64,000 nt of DNA from contig NZ_JACIDY010000008.1 of NCBI RefSeq assembly GCF_014196615.1, positions 1 to 64,000 on the forward strand, read 5' to 3'. Source of the stretch: Novosphingobium fluoreni. GTDB lineage: Bacteria > Pseudomonadota > Alphaproteobacteria > Sphingomonadales > Sphingomonadaceae. A model generated the notes under the pieces. The model saw nothing but the letters and a program-made list of their open reading frames with translations, did no database searches and was not told the origin of the DNA. How positions within the stretch are numbered: position 1 is the first letter of the stretch; each line of letters begins with the position of its first letter. Shown in pieces: positions 53,208 through 61,394 of this stretch. A program made the translations under genes and the position numbers.

Positions 53208-54601
53208 GACAGGCCCTTGCCCTCGCGCTGTCGGGTGTGCTGACGGGCGGGCTTGCTGCCTGCACGGGGCCACGCGTCGAGACGGTCGCGGTAGAGCCGG
53301 TCACGCCACCGTCCGGCTGGCGCACGCCGCTGGCTGCGCAAGCCACGCTGGAGGCGCAGTGGTGGCAGGGCTTCGGCGATCCGAAGTTGTCGCTCGTCGT
53401 CGAGCGCGCGCTGGAACGTAACCCGGATATCGCGATCGCGGCGGGCAGGGTGCGTGACGCGCGCGCGGCGGAGTTGAACGCTCGCGCCGCGCTGCTGCCG
53501 ACGCTGGATGCTTCGGGCGGGGTCAGCCAGGCACGAACTGTCAATGCTTTCGGACAGCCCAGCGAATCTACGGGCGCGCAGCCGCAGGTCCAGGCCGCTT
53601 GGGAGATCGATCTGTTCGGTCGCCTGGCGGACAGCCGCGCAGCCGCACGGGCGCAGTGGATCGCCAGCCAGGCCGCGCGCGATGCGGTGCGGCTATCGGT
53701 CGCCTCTACCGCCGCGAGCGGCTACGTCACGCTTCTCGCGCTGGACGGTCGGCTGAAGGTAACGCGAGAAACTCTGGCCGCGCGATCCGATTCGCTGCGA
53801 CTGATCCGCCGGCGGGTGGAAGCGGGCTACTCACCCAAGCTGGAATTGGAGCAGGCGGAGGCGGACTATCAGGCCGCCGCACGTCTGATCCCTGCCGCGC
53901 GAGAGGCTATCGTGCGCCAAGAGAATGCGTTGCAGCTGCTGACCGGGGATTTACCCGGTCCCGTGACGCGGGGGGCCTCGCTCGATGCCCTGCTTACCGC
54001 TCCGGTTCCGGAAGGTCTGCCATCGCAGTTGCTGGCGCGGCGGCCCGATGTGGCGCAAGCGGAAGCCAGCCTGGTCGCCACGGACCGCTCACTGGCGGCG
54101 GCGCGCAAGCGTTTCCTGCCCAGCGTGCGGCTGACGGGGGCGGGCGGTCTGGCGATCTCGTCTCTGTTGGGAGACCCGATCACGATCTGGTCGATTGGCG
54201 GCAGCGTGCTGGCACCGCTGTTCCAGGGCGGGCGGTTGCAAGCCGGCGTGGAGGGCGCGGCGGCGCAGCGCGACCAGGCGGCGGAAACTTATCGCCGCGC
54301 CGCGCTGACCGCCTTTCGCGAGGTGGATGACGCACTGGCCGGGGTGGTGAGCGCGGATGAGCAGTTGCGCATCAATCGCGCGCAGCGAGCGGCCCTGGCG
54401 GAAAGCTACCGCCTCGCGCGCAACCGCTATCGCGCGGGCTACTCGCCTTTCCTGGAGCAATTGGACGCCCAGCGTGGGCTGCTGTCAGCCGAACTGTCTC
54501 TGGTACAGGCGCGCAGCGATGCGTTAAACGCCCGCGTCACCCTCTACCGCGCGCTTGGCGGTGGATGGACTGACACGCAACTGCTCGAAACGCTGCGCTG
54601 A
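53204..54601 (+). CDS. Outer-membrane efflux channel (NodT/TolC family lipoprotein)
   Basis: 465 aa with GTG start at 53204, which overlaps the previous stop (GTGA). The start is chosen because it gives a lipoprotein signal (ALALSGVLTGGLAAC). The mature part has the RND/NodT signature (WWQGFGDPKLSLVVERALER) and two TolC-type repeats. The frame continues upstream inside the HlyD gene, which is a shadow. It completes the tripartite pump. Confidence 0.92.
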   Translation: MRQALALALSGVLTGGLAACTGPRVETVAVEPVTPPSGWRTPLAAQATLEAQWWQGFGDPKLSLVVERALERNPDIAIAAGRVRDARAAELNARAALLPTLDASGGVSQARTVNAFGQPSESTGAQPQVQAAWEIDLFGRLADSRAAARAQWIASQAARDAVRLSVASTAASGYVTLLALDGRLKVTRETLAARSDSLRLIRRRVEAGYSPKLELEQAEADYQAAARLIPAAREAIVRQENALQLLTGDLPGPVTRGASLDALLTAPVPEGLPSQLLARRPDVAQAEASLVATDRSLAAARKRFLPSVRLTGAGGLAISSLLGDPITIWSIGGSVLAPLFQGGRLQAGVEGAAAQRDQAAETYRRAALTAFREVDDALAGVVSADEQLRINRAQRAALAESYRLARNRYRAGYSPFLEQLDAQRGLLSAELSLVQARSDALNARVTLYRALGGGWTDTQLLETLR

Positions 54602-54628
54602 GTAGGCCGCCGGGAGTAATACCAGGTC

Positions 54629-55453
54629 TTAGAAGACCGGATCGTATCCCGGAGGCAGGTCTGTGGAAACGCTGCTGACGCCGCCGACGTGGATGCCGCA
54701 CTCAGTCTTGTCCCAGCCCTTCCACCGGCCGGACCGGGCATCCTCGCCCGGCGCGACCTTGCTGGTGCAGGGCGAGCAGCCGATCGAAGGATAGCCTTCC
54801 GCCACCAGCGGGTGCGGGGGCAGATCATGCGCGGCGACGTAGGCAGCGATGTCCTCCGCCGACCAGTCGATCAGTGGGTTGATCTTCAAGCGGCCTTGAG
54901 CGTCAGTCTTGTCGATCTCGAAGCGGGGCAGGCTGGAGCGCGTGGCCGCCTGGAACGCCTTTCGCCCGGTGATGGTGGCATCAAACTGCGCTAGCGCCTT
55001 TGCCAAAGGCTTCACCTTGCGGATTTCGCAGCAGCCGTCAGGATCGTAGGACCAGCGCAGGCCCGTCTCATCGCGCTTGGCAATGTCATCGGCATCGGGG
55101 GTGAGATTGCGAACGTCGGTCAACCCAAGCCGGGCGATCAGGGCATCGCGATAAGCCAGCGTTTCTGGGAAGTGCTTGCCGGTATCGAGGAACAGCACCG
55201 GCACGGTGGGATCGATGCGGCTGACCAGATGCAGCAGTACCGCGCTTTCCGCGCCGAAACTGGAGACGATCGCCACATCGCCGGCCATTTGTTCACGTAG
55301 CAGGGTTTCCAGCATCTCGACAGTGTCGGTGCCGCGAAACAGGCCGTTCAGCCGCAGCGCATCCGCCTCGTTGAAGCGTGCCGACGTGTCCAGCCGATCG
55401 CGAATACGATCGGCGCTTTGCGGCTCCAGCTTGGCTTCGATATCCTTGAACAT
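54629..55453 (-). CDS. cysH: Assimilatory adenylylsulfate (APS) reductase
   Basis: 274 aa. It reduces activated sulfate to sulfite using thioredoxin. The P-loop-like SSFGAESAVLLHL and LDTGKHFPET are typical of CysH. The Cys pairs GCCEIRK and GCSPC bind a [4Fe-4S] cluster, which marks the APS-using rather than the PAPS-using type, and the catalytic Cys is in ECGIH. Last gene of the sulfur cluster, separated from DUF934 by 282 bp with two hairpins, so it probably has its own promoter. Confidence 0.93.
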   Translation of the reverse strand: MFKDIEAKLEPQSADRIRDRLDTSARFNEADALRLNGLFRGTDTVEMLETLLREQMAGDVAIVSSFGAESAVLLHLVSRIDPTVPVLFLDTGKHFPETLAYRDALIARLGLTDVRNLTPDADDIAKRDETGLRWSYDPDGCCEIRKVKPLAKALAQFDATITGRKAFQAATRSSLPRFEIDKTDAQGRLKINPLIDWSAEDIAAYVAAHDLPPHPLVAEGYPSIGCSPCTSKVAPGEDARSGRWKGWDKTECGIHVGGVSSVSTDLPPGYDPVF

Positions 55454-55470
55454 GATGTCGATCCCGAATG

Positions 55471-55491
55471 GCCCGTGACATCGACACGGGC
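55471..55491. promoter_or_regulatory. Hairpin in the cysH leader
   Basis: GCCCGTG (55471-55477) and CACGGGC (55485-55491) form a 7-bp stem with a 7-base loop, 18 bases upstream of the cysH start. On the plus strand it is followed by TTTTCT, so it could also stop antisense transcription. Possible translational control of cysH; unproven. Confidence 0.35.
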
Positions 55492-55605
55492 TTTTCTAGT
55501 CACGTTCACATGGGTTGCGGAGCAGCCAGAGTCGACGAAGAAAAAGGAACAGCGGGTTTAGCGCGATTTTCTGCTGTTTGGCGGTAGAGATTTCCCGTCG
55601 GTGCT

Positions 55606-55640
55606 ACTGCGTCATTTCGCAATGGCGGCAATGACGCAGT
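55606..55640. terminator. Inverted repeat between DUF934 and cysH genes
   Basis: ACTGCGTCATT (55606-55616) and AATGACGCAGT (55630-55640) are perfect 11-bp arms with a 13-base loop. Located about 95 bp after the DUF934 stop on the minus strand. It may end the cobA-DUF2849-cysI-DUF934 transcript, or be a dispersed palindromic repeat. Confidence 0.5.
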
Positions 55641-55735
55641 GAAACCTCCAAACGGGTTCCCGGTGAGGGATGTTCAGAAGGGCTGCCGAAGGCATACCCA
55701 ACCTAAACATGGCGGGCTCCCAGGCCAACTCTGCT

Positions 55736-56164
55736 TTAGCCGTGACGCTTGGCCCAGATCGGCTGACGGCCGTCGGCTGTGGCTTGATACACGTCCGCCC
55801 AGCGATCGAACGCGGCCTGGGCGTCGGCAGGATTGAGCGGTTTTTCAGGCGCATAGGCGTCGAAGCCGCAGCGCTTTAGGTGGCTCAGCATATCGATCAC
55901 GACATCGCCCACCGCGCGGATTTCGCCGGTGAAGCCGGCTTCGCGCAAAACGCGCGCGGAGGAATAACCGCGCCCGTCGGTCCAGGCCGGAAAATTCACC
56001 TCGATCAGCCGCAGGCGATCGAGATGGGGCAGCAGCTCGCGCGCATCATCGCCCGGCTCGACCCGCACGGCGGTGGCGTTGGTCTGGTCGGCAAAGGAGC
56101 CGACTGTAACTGCAGGGTCGGATACCGGCTCGTCATCGCGGAAACGGAACTGAACATCAGACAT
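55736..56164 (-). CDS. DUF934 family protein of the sulfite-reduction cluster
   Basis: 142 aa. DUF934 members sit beside cysI in many proteobacteria and are presumed to assist sulfite reduction. Conserved features are LIEVNFPAWTDGRGYSSARV then LREAGFTGEIRAVGDV and HLKRCGFDAYAP. No cofactor motif is evident. It follows cysI after 47 bp. Confidence 0.88.
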   Translation of the reverse strand: MSDVQFRFRDDEPVSDPAVTVGSFADQTNATAVRVEPGDDARELLPHLDRLRLIEVNFPAWTDGRGYSSARVLREAGFTGEIRAVGDVVIDMLSHLKRCGFDAYAPEKPLNPADAQAAFDRWADVYQATADGRQPIWAKRHG

Positions 56165-56211
56165 GGAGCGACTTCCGGAACGGACGAGCGGGACGGGTGG
56201 GATCGGGCCAC

Positions 56212-57840
56212 TTAGCCATAGAGCGCCTCCTTGAACGGAGCCATGCCGATGCGGCGATAAGTATCGAGGAAGCGCTCCTCGTCTTCGCGCTGGGCCAAGT
56301 ACACTTCCGTCGCCTTTTCCACCGCGCCGACGATGCCGTCCTCGTCGAAACCGGGGCCGGTGATCTGGCCCAGCGAGGTATCCGCGCCTTCCGATCCGCC
56401 TAGAAGGAGCTGGTAATTCTCCTTGCCCTTCCGGTCGACGCCCAGGATGCCGATGTGCCCGGCGTGGTGATGGCCACAGGCGTTGATGCAGCCCGAGATC
56501 TTCAGCTTAAGCTCGCCCAACTCGGCCTGCTTTTCGGCAAACCGCTCGGAGATCTTCTGCGCCACCGGGATCGAACGTGCGTTGGCCAGGCTGCAATAGT
56601 CCAGGCCGGGGCAAGCGATGATATCGCCGATCGTGTCGAGGTTGGCGGTGCCCAGGTCCGCGGCGTCCAGCTTCTGCCAGATCGTATAGAGATCGGCCTT
56701 GCGGATATGCGGGAAAACGATGTTCTGCGCGTGCGTGACGCGCAGCTCGTCAAAGCTGTAGTCCCGCGCGATGTCGGCCATCAGGCGGATCTGGTCGGCG
56801 GTGGCATCGCCTGGGATGCCGCCCACAGGCTTCAGGCTGACCGTGGCGATCACGTAGCCCGCCTGCTTATGGCTTTGCGTGTTGCGCTCCACCCACAGGC
56901 GGAAGTCGGGGTCGGACAGGTCCAGATCGTCGGACAGGCCGGTCTCGAACGCAGGGTCGCCGAAGTATTGCTTAATCCGATCGAGCTCGGCGATCGGCGG
57001 CTCGATGCCCTGGCTCAGCAGGTGCTGGAACTCTTCTTCGACCTGGCGGGTATATTCGTCCTTGCCCAGTTCATGGACCAGGATCTTGATCCGCGCCTTA
57101 TACTTGTTGTCGCGACGGCCGTAGCGGTTGTACACCCGCAGGCACGCCTCCGAGTACGTGATCAACTGATCCAACGGCACGAAGTCACGGATCATCGGCG
57201 CGATCATGGGTGTACGGCCCATGCCGCCGCCCACGTAGAACTGCGCGCCGATCTCTCCAGCGGAACTGCGCACCATCTGGATGCCGATATCGTGCAGCTT
57301 CATCGCGGCGCGGTCGGTGTCGCTGGCGATGACGCAGATCTTGAACTTGCGCGGCAAGGTCAGAAATTCGGGGTGGAAGCTGGACCACTGACGCAGCAGC
57401 TCTGCGTAAGGGCGGGGGTCGATCAGCTCGTCCGCGGCGGCACCGGCGTACTGGTCGGAGCTGATGTTGCGGATGCAGTTGCCGCTGGTCTGGATGGCAT
57501 GCATCTCAACGCCGGCCAGATCGGCCAGCAGGTCGGGGGTGTCCTCCAGCTTGATCCAGTTGTACTGGATGTTCTGGCGCGTCGTGAAGTGGCCGTAGCC
57601 GCGATCGTACTTGTCCGCGATGTCGCCCAGCAGCCGCATCTGTGCGCTGCTGAGCGTGCCATAGGGCACCGCTACGCGCAGCATGTAGGCATGCAGCTGC
57701 AAATAAAGGCCGTTCTGCAGGCGCAACGGGCGGAATTGCTCTTCCGTCAGCTCGCCGGACAGGCGGCGGCGCACCTGATCGCGGAATTCCTCGACGCGGG
57801 TGTCGACCATCTGCTGGTCGTATTGATCATACTTGTACAT
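56212..57840 (-). CDS. cysI: Sulfite reductase hemoprotein (nitrite/sulfite reductase family)
   Basis: 542 aa. The siroheme-[4Fe-4S] cysteines are in CPGLDYC (C-x5-C) and CINAC (C-x3-C). It performs the six-electron reduction of sulfite to sulfide; length and cluster context favour sulfite over nitrite. No flavoprotein partner (cysJ) is encoded nearby, so electrons may come from ferredoxin or another donor (inference). Preceded by DUF2849 with a one-base gap. Confidence 0.93.
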   Translation of the reverse strand: MYKYDQYDQQMVDTRVEEFRDQVRRRLSGELTEEQFRPLRLQNGLYLQLHAYMLRVAVPYGTLSSAQMRLLGDIADKYDRGYGHFTTRQNIQYNWIKLEDTPDLLADLAGVEMHAIQTSGNCIRNISSDQYAGAAADELIDPRPYAELLRQWSSFHPEFLTLPRKFKICVIASDTDRAAMKLHDIGIQMVRSSAGEIGAQFYVGGGMGRTPMIAPMIRDFVPLDQLITYSEACLRVYNRYGRRDNKYKARIKILVHELGKDEYTRQVEEEFQHLLSQGIEPPIAELDRIKQYFGDPAFETGLSDDLDLSDPDFRLWVERNTQSHKQAGYVIATVSLKPVGGIPGDATADQIRLMADIARDYSFDELRVTHAQNIVFPHIRKADLYTIWQKLDAADLGTANLDTIGDIIACPGLDYCSLANARSIPVAQKISERFAEKQAELGELKLKISGCINACGHHHAGHIGILGVDRKGKENYQLLLGGSEGADTSLGQITGPGFDEDGIVGAVEKATEVYLAQREDEERFLDTYRRIGMAPFKEALYG

Positions 57841-57841
57841 A

Positions 57842-58138
57842 TCAGATCACCCAGTTGAGGGCTGAAGGATCGGCGGGCTTGAGCGTCAGGTCGGGGCGGA
57901 CCGTGGGGCCGAGCGCGCGAATACGGTCCTTGATGTGCGCGGGGCGCACACCGTCGGCCGTCTTTTCGCCGTCGATGACGTAGGCGGCGAACACGTTCTG
58001 GGCCGCTTCCTCACGCGCGATGAGGTTCGCGCCCTGGTCGGCCACGTCGGCGGCGTCATTGACATGGAGCGACCAGCCTTGGCCATCCCACCAGATGACG
58101 GCGCCGCTCTTCAGGTCGTTGCCGGTCAGGATCTTCAC
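57842..58138 (-). CDS. DUF2849 family protein
   Basis: 98 aa, function unknown. MKILTGNDLKSGAVIWWDG and the GWSLHVNDA region are typical of DUF2849, a family almost confined to alphaproteobacterial cysI operons. Overlaps the cobA stop by four bases and precedes cysI by one base, so its product is probably needed in step with sulfite reductase. Confidence 0.87.
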   Translation of the reverse strand: MKILTGNDLKSGAVIWWDGQGWSLHVNDAADVADQGANLIAREEAAQNVFAAYVIDGEKTADGVRPAHIKDRIRALGPTVRPDLTLKPADPSALNWVI

Positions 58139-58911
58139 TGTGCTGCCTCCAGCGCGATCGCGCGCACGGTTGTATCTTGTTCCGCCGCCACATCGCCGAT
58201 GACGATCAGTGCGGGACTACGGACGCGATGCCCCTGCACCAGGTCGGGCAATCCCGCAAGCGGTCCGCGCAAAACGCGCATCGCGGAACGGGTCGCATTC
58301 TCGATTACCGCCACCGGAGTTTCCGGTGCGAGGCCGTCCGCCATCAGCTTTTCCGCGATCTGCGCCGCCGTGGCGAGGCCCATGAAAATGACCAGCGTGC
58401 GATCCTTGCCGGCGAGGCCAGCCCAGTTCTGGTCGCTCAAGCCCTTGCATTGTCCGGCGACGAAGCTGACGATCGAGGCACTGGTGCGGTGCGTTAGAGG
58501 GATTTGGGCAGCGGCCGAAGCGCCCAGGGCAGACGTGATGCCGGGCACCACCTGCACCGGCACGCCGGCGGCGCGGCATGCCTCCGCTTCCTCTCCACCG
58601 CGACCGAAGATGAAAGGGTCGCCGCCTTTCAGCCGTACGACATCCTGCCCGGCCAGAGCCTCTCGCACGAGGAGGGCATTGATATCTTCCTGCTTCATAG
58701 TGTGATTGGAGCGGGCCTTTGCGACCGAAACCAATCGGGCACCGCCGCGCGTCATCGCCAGGATTTCGGGCGAGACGAGGCCGTCATGCACGATCAGCCC
58801 AGCCGACATCAGCAAACGCGCGGCGCGCAAGGTCAGGAGATCGGGGTCGCCCGGCCCGGCGCCCACCAAGTGGACAGTGCCGACGCGGGGTTCGGATGGA
58901 GTGCTTGCCAT
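58135..58911 (-). CDS. cobA: Uroporphyrinogen-III C-methyltransferase
   Basis: 258 aa from ATG 58911 (an ATG four codons earlier, 58923, is possible). SAM-dependent methylase with VHLVGAGPGDPDLLTLRA, the VRLKGGDPFIFGRGGEE loop and GITSALGASAAAQIPLTHR. It makes precorrin-2, the precursor of siroheme needed by CysI; the ferrochelatase/dehydrogenase half seen in CysG fusions is absent and must be elsewhere. First gene of the sulfur operon. Confidence 0.95.
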   Translation of the reverse strand: MASTPSEPRVGTVHLVGAGPGDPDLLTLRAARLLMSAGLIVHDGLVSPEILAMTRGGARLVSVAKARSNHTMKQEDINALLVREALAGQDVVRLKGGDPFIFGRGGEEAEACRAAGVPVQVVPGITSALGASAAAQIPLTHRTSASIVSFVAGQCKGLSDQNWAGLAGKDRTLVIFMGLATAAQIAEKLMADGLAPETPVAVIENATRSAMRVLRGPLAGLPDLVQGHRVRSPALIVIGDVAAEQDTTVRAIALEAAQ

Positions 58912-58987
58912 GATCGCGCCCATGCCCCGATCGCTCGACCGGGGCCAGCCATATTGGCTTAAGCGGTCTGTAGGTGGGCTTTAGGGG

Positions 58988-59019
58988 TTGCCCCTCTCCC
59001 CTTTTCGAGGAGAGGGCAA
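58988..59019 (-). terminator. Hairpin after infC
   Basis: On the plus strand TTGCCCCTCTCC (58988-58999) pairs with GGAGAGGGCAA (59009-59019) with a single bulged C and a 9-base loop. It starts six bases after the infC stop and lies between cobA and infC, both on the minus strand. No T-tract. Confidence 0.5.
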
Positions 59020-59024
59020 ACCTG

Positions 59025-59567
59025 TTACTTGGGTGAAAGGACCATCAGCATCTGGCGGCCTTCCATGCGCGGGTAGGCCTCCACTTTCGCCGTCTCGGCC
59101 ACATCGGCCTGAACACGGCGCAGCAGGTCCATGCCCAACTGCTGGTGAGAAAGCTCACGACCACGAAAACGCAGTGTCACCTTCACCTTGTCACCATCAT
59201 CGATGAAGCGCGCGACGTTGCGCATCTTCACGTCATAATCGTGATCGTCGATATTGGGACGCATCTTGATCTCTTTGATCTCCTGCGTCTTTTGCGACTT
59301 GCGGGCGAGGTTGGCCTTCTTCTGCGCTTCGTAGCGAAACTTGCCGACATCAAGGAACTTGCACACCGGCGGATCGGCGTTCGGCGAAACTTCTACCAGG
59401 TCGAGGCCTACCGCCGCCGCCTGTTCGATCGCCTCACGCGTGTACAACACGCCCAGGTTCTCACCGTTTTCATCGATCACACGGACTTTGTCTGACTGGA
59501 TCAGATTGTTGTAGCGCGGTCCGCTCTTGACCGGTGGCGCCATGCTGCGCCGGGGTGGGGGTGCTAT
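59025..59567 (-). CDS. infC: Translation initiation factor IF-3
   Basis: 180 aa if translation starts at ATA (59567-59565), which lies seven bases after a strong AGGAG (59579-59575). The nearest ATG (59543) is 31 bases from that site and has none of its own. Rare start codons are a known device by which IF-3 represses its own mRNA. The 180-aa length equals E. coli IF-3. Domains: N-terminal ([18 protein letters not shown]), linker helix, and C-terminal ([20 protein letters not shown]). It blocks premature 50S joining and checks the initiator tRNA. Confidence 0.93.
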   Translation of the reverse strand: MAPPPRRSMAPPVKSGPRYNNLIQSDKVRVIDENGENLGVLYTREAIEQAAAVGLDLVEVSPNADPPVCKFLDVGKFRYEAQKKANLARKSQKTQEIKEIKMRPNIDDHDYDVKMRNVARFIDDGDKVKVTLRFRGRELSHQQLGMDLLRRVQADVAETAKVEAYPRMEGRQMLMVLSPK

Positions 59568-59707
59568 ATGCGTTCTCCTGAGTCGTTTACACGTTATGGT
59601 GGAATGCGCGCCAATACTGCGAATTCGACGTGCAAGCAAAGTGCGAAATGGCGCGTTCAGTTCCCGCGCAGCTGTTTCTTCGATTTTGCTGGCCGCAATA
59701 TGGGGTG

Positions 59708-60382
59708 TCAGGCCGCCGCGCGCCAGAGGGGGTACTGCACGAGACGACCTTTTGCGGGCAAAATCGCGTCGATCGCGCTGGCCGGTTGCATCGCCGCCAG
59801 GATCTCCGTCGAGCCGGCATCCATCCCCCCGGTCAAGGCCCCGAACGCGGGCAGGATCATCCGCCGTTCGCTCGCCACGGCACAAGGGCGGGAAATGCGG
59901 CGGCCGCGCGTGGCGATCATTAGCTTGGGATGGAAATGGCCCGACAATTCCGGCGCGATTTCCCCAGGATGGGCCTTGTGGCGAAGGATCAGGCGGCTCA
60001 ATCTGGCTTCTTGGACGACATCGCCGCCCGCCGCCTTTTCCAGCGAGGGATCGTGGTTGCCGGTGATCCAGACCCACTCCACCGCCCGGGTCAGCGCCGC
60101 CAGCATGCCGGCGGCGTGTGGCTCAAGCCGGCCGAAGCCGCCATCATCATGGAAATTATCGCCCAGGGCATAGACGCGGCGGGCGCCGCTTTCGCGGATC
60201 GCAAGCGCCAGCCGTTCCAGCGTTTCCCGGCTGTCGTAAGGAGGCAGCAACTGCCCAGCGCGGGCAAAGAAGCTGGCCTTTTCCAGATGCAGGTCGGCGA
60301 CCAGCAGCGCCTGTTCACGCGGCCAGTAAAGCGCACGGCCGACCAGCCGCATCTCCTCGTCACAGAACGAAAAGGGAACCAT
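59708..60382 (-). CDS. pdeM: Ligase-associated DNA damage response endonuclease PdeM
   Basis: 224 aa from ATG 60382. Calcineurin-like metallophosphoesterase with [26 protein letters not shown] and SGHFHPK metal-binding motifs. This family accompanies a DNA ligase and an Lhr-like helicase in DNA repair clusters, but neither is nearby here. Start is 44 bp from the divergent hemF start. Its 3' end is near the infC leader. Confidence 0.87.
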   Translation of the reverse strand: MVPFSFCDEEMRLVGRALYWPREQALLVADLHLEKASFFARAGQLLPPYDSRETLERLALAIRESGARRVYALGDNFHDDGGFGRLEPHAAGMLAALTRAVEWVWITGNHDPSLEKAAGGDVVQEARLSRLILRHKAHPGEIAPELSGHFHPKLMIATRGRRISRPCAVASERRMILPAFGALTGGMDAGSTEILAAMQPASAIDAILPAKGRLVQYPLWRAAA

Positions 60383-60426
60383 GCAGCGCCCTTGCCGCAC
60401 CCGCCATGATTTGGCAAGCGCCCCTG

Positions 60427-61290
60427 ATGACCGACTGGACACCCTTCACCGCCCGCGCCCGAACCTGGTTCGAGCACTTGCGCGATGCGATCTGCGCCGA
60501 ATTCGAAGCGATTGAGCGCGAGGTCGGCAGCGAGGCCACTTTCGAATATACCTCGTGGAAGCGCGAGGCGCTGGAAGGTGAGGCGGGGGAAACCGGCGGC
60601 GGCACGCGCGGTGTTATGAAAGGCAAGGCCTTTGAAAAGGTCGGCGTGAACGTCTCCACCGTGGGTGGTGGTTTCGCCAAGGACTTCGCGGCCAGCGTCC
60701 ACGGTGCCAGTGCCGAGAACAACGCGTTCACCGCCACCGGCATCAGCCTTGTGGCCCACATGGCGAACCCGCATGTTCCGGCGGTCCATATGAACACCCG
60801 TTTTCTTACGACGACCAAAGCCTGGTTCGGCGGCGGCGCGGACCTCAATCCGCCGATCCCGTATGATGAGGATACGGCCGAATTCCACGCCGCGTTCAAG
60901 GCCGCGTGCGATCTTGGCGCGCCCGGGTCTTATGATCGCTACAAGGCCTGGGCGGATGAATACTTCTATATCCCCCATCGCGGCGTGCACCGCGGCGTGG
61001 GCGGGATCTTCTATGACCACCGCGAGTGCGCGGATGAAGCGCAGTGGGAGGCGAACTTCGCCTTCACAAAGGCGGTGGGCGAAGCGTTCCTGGCGGTTTT
61101 TCCGCGCATCGTGCGGCGTCGCCTAGGCATGGCCTGGTCTCCGGCCGATAAAGCGCGGCAGCTGGAATGGCGGGGACGTTACGCCGAATTCAACCTGGTG
61201 TACGATCGCGGCACACTGTTCGGCCTCAAGACCGGCGGGAACATCGACGCGATCCTGATGAGTTTGCCGCCCGAAGCCACCTGGAGCTGA
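60427..61290 (+). CDS. hemF: Oxygen-dependent coproporphyrinogen III oxidase
   Basis: 287 aa. It decarboxylates coproporphyrinogen III to protoporphyrinogen IX in heme synthesis, using O2. Conserved regions: GKAFEKVGVNVSTVGG, NPHVPAVHMNTRF, WFGGGADLNPPIPYDED and RGVGGIFYDH. ATG 60427 (MTDWTPFTARARTWFE) is chosen; ATG 60406 would add seven residues. Neither has a strong ribosome site. Confidence 0.96.
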   Translation: MTDWTPFTARARTWFEHLRDAICAEFEAIEREVGSEATFEYTSWKREALEGEAGETGGGTRGVMKGKAFEKVGVNVSTVGGGFAKDFAASVHGASAENNAFTATGISLVAHMANPHVPAVHMNTRFLTTTKAWFGGGADLNPPIPYDEDTAEFHAAFKAACDLGAPGSYDRYKAWADEYFYIPHRGVHRGVGGIFYDHRECADEAQWEANFAFTKAVGEAFLAVFPRIVRRRLGMAWSPADKARQLEWRGRYAEFNLVYDRGTLFGLKTGGNIDAILMSLPPEATWS

Positions 61291-61343
61291 GGTGAGTTCC
61301 GATCGAGAGGCCAAACTCCGGACTGTCACATAACCTGCTTTGA

Positions 61344-61378
61344 CTTGGGCATATCAGCCGCTAATCCTGATGCCCAAG
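61344..61378 (+). terminator. Hairpin after hemF
   Basis: CTTGGGCATATCAG (61344-61357) pairs with CTGATGCCCAAG (61367-61378) with a two-base bulge and a 9-base loop. It begins 54 bases after the hemF stop and ends 17 bases before the S41 start, so it separates the two genes or shapes the S41 leader. No T-tract. Confidence 0.5.
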
Positions 61379-61394
61379 GGCATTGAGGGCGGGT

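Noticed and set aside
56455..57858. A 467-codon open frame opposite cysI
   Set aside because: It mirrors cysI codon for codon and has no ribosome site or motif; cysI carries the complete siroheme cysteine set.
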